Shown here one piece after another: positions 62,501 to 64,000 of a stretch of DNA of 64,000 nt (position 1 is the first letter of the stretch; each line of letters opens with the position of its first letter). The stretch is from Listeria costaricensis (GTDB lineage Bacteria; Bacillota; Bacilli; Lactobacillales; Listeriaceae), in contig NZ_FXUT01000006.1 in assembly GCF_900183385.1 (NCBI RefSeq), positions 202,710-266,709 on the forward strand, in the 5' to 3' direction. A program made the position numbers and the translations under genes. The notes under the pieces are model-generated. The model was not told the DNA's origin. It saw only the letters and a program-made list of their open reading frames with translations, and made no database searches.

Positions 62501-63118
62501 GATAATATTATTCCCATAACCAGTGAACATTATTTTGAAGATGATATCATCACGCGGATAGAATATTTACTCGTTCATATATTTGGGGAAGAGCAGCTTG
62601 AGCAGAATCTAAGGTTTATAGCGGACGTGCTGGAATGTAAAAAGGGCGAAACTTCACGTGAAAGAGTGCGGCGTTATTTTCAAAAAGAATTCTACAAGGA
62701 TCATCTGAAAACTTATCAAAATCGCCCCATTTATTGGCAATTCACTAGTGGGAAAAATAACGCTTTCCAATGTCTCTGTTATTTGCATCGCTATGAACCA
62801 GCCCTACTTGCCCGAATTAGAACAGATTATGCCCTGCCACTTTTAAATACACTTGAGAAATTACGGGATCTAGAAGAACAAATTTTGACTGATGAGCATA
62901 CAAGCGGGCATGTAAAAGTGGCTGCTAAGCAAAAGAGTGCGGGCTATCTTAAACAAATGGACGAAATCATGCTGTATGCGCAGCTGCTGGATTATATGGC
63001 AAACCAGCACATCTCCATCTATTTAGATGATGGTGTTCTAGTGAATTATGCAAAGTTTCAGCAAATCGAGCTTCCTGGAACTAAAAAATTACGCATGAAT
63101 TTACTAGAAAAAATCTAG
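59561..63118 (+). CDS. pglX: BREX adenine-specific DNA methyltransferase PglX
   Basis: PglX methylates the host BREX motif (adenine N6), marking self DNA and directing exclusion of phage DNA. The 1185-residue protein has the N-terminal PglX region, SAM-binding motif DPACGSGH (308-315), GLEID, and the catalytic NPPY (490-493, followed by LRQTKYD), then a target-recognition region with PYNKGGKFAKWYGNN. The G7 run at 61696-61702 encodes this last GG. The methylation motif cannot be inferred from sequence. AGGAGG precedes ATG 59561. Confidence 0.96.
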   Translation: MDKQAIRKFAVSAREKLLMGVKLELKSLQITENGLTELPKTGGYYTSKKGILSEEEQKQYQLLKNKYSYLKKQYSAEEVFEQLAEETAYTWFNRLIAIRYMELQNLLPIKKRLLSSVNPKQMLPDALVEIDELMEVLALNPEKVWDLKDNNQDALLFRYLFFKQCEQLGEKLPNVFPNIEDIHELLFSENLLQEMVQHLLQAEIPVADFQEVELLGWLFQYYNAGRKEEVGGMKNRSVEKKNLPVVTQLFTPKWIVRYLLENSLGRIYYKLNPKTKLLENWSYFMKVPLENIQIPERIKTLEDIKLIDPACGSGHILVQAFDMLFDMYEEMGYPADSIPKEILSHNLFGLEIDQRAMQISQLVLFLKVLENDRHFLKKERNISIQVYEWQEPKFKLSSEALHYLTTDETIHTAIRQLEEMAENAKQFGSLMCFDESELLQKAYRLCLEKTQELELDIYNAALQTELSAELLPILEPAIALGEKYDLVITNPPYLRQTKYDPTLKKFMNHYYAETKTDLFAAFIEKGMLLLNDAGYVAMMTPNTWMFISTHEKLRNLILNKMKISGLVQLNQYAFFEDATVSICAFILNKSNVSIKGTYIRLEDFKGADSQPQKLIEAIARPQVYYSFEVDASIFNSFPNRTIVYWVSDKIQEIFASGTKLNELADPKQGLATADNNRFLRQWFEVSLENISFQENSLATAEKSGKRWFPYNKGGKFAKWYGNNDFVVNWEANGKEIRGFVDAKGKARSVVRNAQYYFSQSISWSKISSGTISFRYKEAGHIFDVAGTSIFGDEQTLFSLLGFLNTKVAQKLVSIISPTLNYEVGHIASLPIKPSLCNHPRIPELARACFEIAKQDWDSFEISWDFQTHPFLQYRRGENDLAAIFQNWQQVTDERYRKVKQYEEELNRLCIQIYDLQDELTPEVPEKEITIRKADESREVRSFLSYLIGILLGRYALHDSGVYYGGGSFEKEAYPDFQPDEDNIIPITSEHYFEDDIITRIEYLLVHIFGEEQLEQNLRFIADVLECKKGETSRERVRRYFQKEFYKDHLKTYQNRPIYWQFTSGKNNAFQCLCYLHRYEPALLARIRTDYALPLLNTLEKLRDLEEQILTDEHTSGHVKVAAKQKSAGYLKQMDEIMLYAQLLDYMANQHISIYLDDGVLVNYAKFQQIELPGTKKLRMNLLEKI

Positions 63119-63132
63119 AAAGGTGGGATCGC

Positions 63133-64000
63133 ATGCTTCAACAAAAAATCAATGAACTTTTTCAACAACCATGTAAAAAAGGAATGAACCGTCATATTGC
63201 CTTTTGGTACGATCAGGATGGAGAGTATCAGGAACAAGCGGCTCAGCTTCTTTTACCCAATATCAAAGTTTTGCAAGTCAATGATCATAATTACTTTCAA
63301 ACGCGCTACCTTATTGAGAAACAATTTTTAAATCAGCATATTCTTCTTTATTTTCCGTATGCGCAACCAGAACCTGAACAAAATATGCTGCTTGATTTGG
63401 AGCTTTATAGCCTGCGTTTTAAAACAGAACCGCTACAAGATTTTTATTCTGAGCATCAACTGGACAAAGTTTGGTTTGAAAAAAATTATCCACTTTTTTT
63501 GAACAGTACAAATCGGCAGCAGAAATTTTTGCAGATGCTGAAATTATTGCCGCATCATCGCCCTGAAGACATTGAAATGGCGATTCTAGCGGTACTTGCT
63601 CATTCAAAATGGCCGCATTTTTTCTCTATTTTATTGGCACTTTTTGAAAAAGAATCGCGCTGGATAGATGTTGAACGATTTGGGAATACGCGGCGTTTTT
63701 TCCACTATGCCGAACAGTATTTTGGATATGTGAGCGGGACGCCGAGTTTGCGCGATTTTATGACGACGCTATTAACGACTAATTTGATAAGCGAAATCCC
63801 TGCACTAACAGAAGTTTTTGAGAGCTTACCCAACAGCCACAATGCGCAAATTCTTGTTGAACAGTGGCAGAAACTTCCCGCCTATATCACTTTTATTGAG
63901 CAGGAAGAGTGGCTAAGTCAAGAAGCACGGAATCAACAAGCAGCGATCGATTGGTCAAAAGCAGATACATTTCCACTTTTTGACCAATTATTTTTAGAGA
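63133..64000 (+). CDS. pglZ: BREX protein PglZ (3' truncated by window)
   Basis: PglZ is an alkaline-phosphatase-superfamily protein of BREX. Only the first 289 codons are in the window, with no stop to the end. The part visible (KINELFQQPCKKGMNRHIAFWYDQDGEY near the start, then VWFEKNYPLFLNSTNRQQKFLQML and NTRRFFHYAEQYFGY) matches the PglZ N-terminal region. The phosphatase catalytic motifs lie downstream. AAAGGTGGGATCGC precedes ATG 63133. Position after pglX fits type 1 BREX; brxL would be expected beyond. Confidence 0.9.
   Translation, partial: MLQQKINELFQQPCKKGMNRHIAFWYDQDGEYQEQAAQLLLPNIKVLQVNDHNYFQTRYLIEKQFLNQHILLYFPYAQPEPEQNMLLDLELYSLRFKTEPLQDFYSEHQLDKVWFEKNYPLFLNSTNRQQKFLQMLKLLPHHRPEDIEMAILAVLAHSKWPHFFSILLALFEKESRWIDVERFGNTRRFFHYAEQYFGYVSGTPSLRDFMTTLLTTNLISEIPALTEVFESLPNSHNAQILVEQWQKLPAYITFIEQEEWLSQEARNQQAAIDWSKADTFPLFDQLFLE

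Overview
The window is from a low-to-mid GC Firmicute, almost certainly Listeria or a very close relative. Three things point there. The HemQ protein (8094-8849) has the length, N-terminus and His174/Tyr147 positions I remember for L. monocytogenes HemQ. The gene orders fliG-fliH-fliI-transglycosylase, hemQ...manA, feoAB-pta-pdxTS-pdxR, and araC plus five sugar enzymes follow stretches of the L. monocytogenes map (recalled as about lmo0714-0724, lmo2100-2113 and lmo2159-2164). There is also an ltrA homologue. These blocks are not contiguous in L. monocytogenes, and flagellar genes are kept, so this is probably a species outside the L. monocytogenes group. I cannot name it. No rRNA, tRNA, CRISPR array or complete insertion sequence was seen.

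Layout. 1-4080: end of a flagellar export/motor operon (fliG partial, fliH, fliI, lytic transglycosylase, a coiled-coil protein). 4220-7939: chemoreceptor, C39-like peptidase, zinc-ribbon protein, DMP19-like protein. 8094-13900: hemQ, a MerR regulator, a decayed yefM next to an intact yoeB, manA, nitroreductase, a small HTH protein, a degenerate gene, and an aldo/keto reductase whose promoter resembles the MerR promoter. 13948-16345: Fur-box-controlled iron uptake (feoA-feoB-Cys-rich partner). 16647-19483: pta and small cytosolic proteins. 19799-22069: an AT-rich block with a secreted protein under a cre-like site, three paralogous membrane proteins and an XRE regulator, with decayed copies of the regulator's tail between the paralogues. 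22184-25197: pdxST and divergent pdxR. 25234-33871: mixed metabolic and membrane genes (FMN reductase, NdpA-like protein, glyoxalase, MBL hydrolase, YjdI/YjdJ pair, LtrA, LrgAB, aquaporin). 33958-39506: AraC regulator and a five-gene sugar or polyol enzyme operon. 39759-49990: YitT-type membrane protein, Crp/Fnr and Mga-like regulators, stand-alone GAPDH, GNAT, TetR, lipoprotein ApbE and a large YfhO membrane protein.

50829-64000 looks like an accessory or defence segment: a SUKH (SMI1/KNR4) protein, a DUF4026/DUF2314 protein, a DUF4236 membrane protein, a serine recombinase, and then a BREX phage-defence operon (brxB, brxC, pglX, pglZ running off the end). brxA is not in its usual place before brxB.

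The most interesting signal lies between the recombinase and brxB. A perfect 15-bp inverted repeat (55031-55045 and 55182-55196) brackets about 136 bp. That segment holds a rightward intrinsic terminator and a promoter-like sequence facing away from brxB. Inverting it would turn the promoter toward BREX and move the terminator behind it. This layout predicts a recombinase-driven ON/OFF switch for the whole BREX operon, with the sequenced orientation being OFF. It is a sequence-based hypothesis, not a demonstrated switch.
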